This document shows, one piece after another, positions 5,975-7,162 of a stretch of 7,162 nucleotides of DNA. Source of the stretch: Methanomicrobiaceae archaeon UBA436. Its GTDB lineage: Archaea > Halobacteriota > Methanomicrobia > Methanomicrobiales > Methanoculleaceae. Below the pieces are notes generated by a model. It had not been told where the DNA came from. It was given only the letters and a program-made list of their open reading frames with translations, and made no database searches. The translations under genes were made by a program, and so were the position numbers. The stretch lies in assembly GCA_002497965.1 (NCBI GenBank), contig DAFR01000019.1, positions 18,918 to 26,079 of the forward strand. Direction: 5' to 3'. How positions within the stretch are numbered: the stretch's first letter is position 1; every line of letters begins with the position of its first letter.

Positions 5975-6283
5975 TCAACTCTCCAGCACAATCTCAATGC
6001 CGATATCTTTTGGAACCTGTATGCGCATCAACTGGCGCAGCGCGCGCTCGTCGGCATCGATGTCTATGAGCCTCTTATGCACCCGCATCTGCCAGCGATC
6101 CCAGGTTTCAGTACCCTCGCCATCTGGGCTCTTCCTGGTGGGGACCACAAGTTTCTTCGTGGGCAGCGGTATCGGACCTGCCAGATTGACGCCGGTACGC
6201 TCTGCAATCTCTTTGATCCTGTCACAGACCATCTCGATCTTCTCAAAGTCGGTTCCTGAAAGACGTATTCTGGCCTTCTGCAT
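5975..6283 (-). CDS. rpsJ: 30S ribosomal protein S10 (uS10), archaeal type
   Basis: A 102-residue protein starting [23 protein letters not shown]. It matches the full length of archaeal uS10, including the conserved segments [22 protein letters not shown] and [25 protein letters not shown], and ends IEIVLES. It is a component of the 30S head and is commonly encoded next to tuf in archaea, as here. I chose ATG at 6283 because it gives the standard length and is preceded, five bases away, by a GGTGGT Shine-Dalgarno. An upstream in-frame TTG at 6289 would sit directly against that motif and add two residues, so it is rejected. The gene lies 30 nt after tuf and 12 nt before the Agl23-like gene, consistent with one polycistronic message. 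Nothing is missing or unusual in the protein. Confidence 0.97.
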   Translation of the reverse strand: MQKARIRLSGTDFEKIEMVCDRIKEIAERTGVNLAGPIPLPTKKLVVPTRKSPDGEGTETWDRWQMRVHKRLIDIDADERALRQLMRIQVPKDIGIEIVLES

Positions 6284-6313
6284 CTGCAACCACCAAAAAT
6301 GTAGTAATTCTTC

Positions 6314-7162
6314 TTATCTCATCTGCTTTGGTGTAATGTCGATGCACATGCCTGCCGCGATGGTTGAGCCCATATCCCGGACTGCAAACCGTCCGAGCTG
6401 CGGGATCTCCTTGACCTTCTCGATGACCATTGGACGGCTAGGCCTGATCTTGACGATCGCGGCATCACCGGTCTTGAGGAAAGTGGGGTTCGTTTCCTTG
6501 ACCTGACCGGTACGGGGGTCGAGTTTCTTCTGGAGCTCGACAAATGTGCATGCGATCTGGGCAGTGTGGCAGTGGAAGACCGGCGTGTAACCGACGGTCA
6601 GGGCGCTGGGGTGGTGAAGCACAACAACCTGCGCAACAAACTCCTCGGCAACGGTCGGCGGTGTGTCAGCAGGGCCGCAAACATCACCGCGGCGGATATC
6701 CCCCTTACCGATACCGCGGACGTTGAACCCGACGTTGTCACCTGGAAGCGCCTCGGGAATCTCCTCGTGGTGCATCTCGATAGACTTGACCTCGCCCTCC
6801 TTGTTAGCGGGCATGAAACTGACCTTCATGCCTTTCTTCATGACACCGGTCTCGACGCGGCCTACTGGCACGGTTCCTATACCGGAGATGGAGTAGACAT
6901 CCTGGATAGGAAGACGCAGGGGAAGGTTGGTGGGCTTCTCGGGTTCGCTGAGCAGGTTAAGCGCTTCAAGAAGCGTCGGGCCCTTATACCAGGGAGTGTT
7001 CTCACTGTGCTTGGAGATGTTGTCACCCTTGAACGCGCTCATCGGGATGAAGATGACGTTGTCGGGCTTGTAACCGACGATCTTGAGCAACTGGGAGAGT
7101 TCTGCCTTGACCTCATTGAAACGCTTCTCATCATACTTGACGGCATCCATCTTGTTGATGCC
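6314..7162 (-). CDS. tuf: Translation elongation factor EF-1alpha (aEF1A), N-terminus cut off
   Basis: 282 residues are visible, reading from the right edge ([15 protein letters not shown]) to TAA at 6314-6316. NKMD is the G4 guanine-specificity motif and MSAFKGDNI holds the G5 region. Domain 2 follows ([32 protein letters not shown]), then domain 3, ending [22 protein letters not shown]. Archaeal EF1A is about 425 residues, so roughly 140 N-terminal residues with the P-loop, G2 and DxxGH motifs lie outside the window. The protein delivers aminoacyl-tRNA to the ribosome using GTP. It is the most upstream gene visible in the tuf-rpsJ-agl23 unit; the promoter is outside the window. The pairing with rpsJ is typical of archaeal ribosomal operons. 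The frame is intact. Confidence 0.98.
   Translation of the reverse strand, partial: GINKMDAVKYDEKRFNEVKAELSQLLKIVGYKPDNVIFIPMSAFKGDNISKHSENTPWYKGPTLLEALNLLSEPEKPTNLPLRLPIQDVYSISGIGTVPVGRVETGVMKKGMKVSFMPANKEGEVKSIEMHHEEIPEALPGDNVGFNVRGIGKGDIRRGDVCGPADTPPTVAEEFVAQVVVLHHPSALTVGYTPVFHCHTAQIACTFVELQKKLDPRTGQVKETNPTFLKTGDAAIVKIRPSRPMVIEKVKEIPQLGRFAVRDMGSTIAAGMCIDITPKQMR

Noticed and set aside
6284..6289. TTG start two codons upstream of rpsJ ATG
   Set aside because: It abuts the Shine-Dalgarno and departs from the standard uS10 length; ATG at 6283 fits both.
5895..6506. 203-codon open frame on the plus strand
   Set aside because: It is antisense to the Agl23-like gene start, rpsJ and the end of tuf, all of which are confidently identified.

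Overview
The window looks like the chromosome of a methanogenic archaeon of the order Methanomicrobiales, with Methanoculleus or a close relative as the best guess. This rests on the archaeal forms of elongation factor 1-alpha and ribosomal protein uS10, a CetZ-type tubulin homologue, an Agl23-like membrane protein, GC-rich coding DNA with AT-rich promoter patches, and Shine-Dalgarno motifs of the GGTGA/GAGGTG type. The genus is recalled from sequence resemblance, not tested by a search.

Layout. Positions 1-1157 (minus) hold most of an FAD-dependent amine oxidase / protoporphyrinogen oxidase-like protein whose C-terminus runs off the left edge. A 124-bp divergent promoter region (1158-1281) holds a TATA box and a palindrome. 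To its right, on the plus strand, are cetZ (1282-2454) and, after a 13-nt gap, a secreted single-pass membrane protein of unknown function (2468-3559). The 714-bp gap at 3560-4273 lies between convergent genes and has no convincing gene. It holds a G-free tract, a terminator-like hairpin on the minus strand, an AT-rich island, and two diverged direct copies of a hairpin-rich element of about 160-200 bp. On the minus strand, reading right to left, are the 3' two thirds of tuf (EF-1alpha, 6314-7162), rpsJ (5975-6283) and an Agl23/TIGR03663-like multi-spanning membrane protein (4274-5962), spaced 30 and 12 nt apart like one operon.

How the genes may work together. tuf and rpsJ are translation genes at the end of a ribosomal-type operon, and the envelope-glycosylation-type gene appears to ride on the same transcript. 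The cetZ pair is the most interesting unit: a cytoskeletal GTPase translated next to an extracytoplasmic, probably coiled-coil protein with one membrane span and a short basic cytoplasmic tail. It could be a membrane partner or anchor of CetZ, but that is inference from gene order and topology. The repeated intergenic element is the best candidate for an undescribed non-coding feature.
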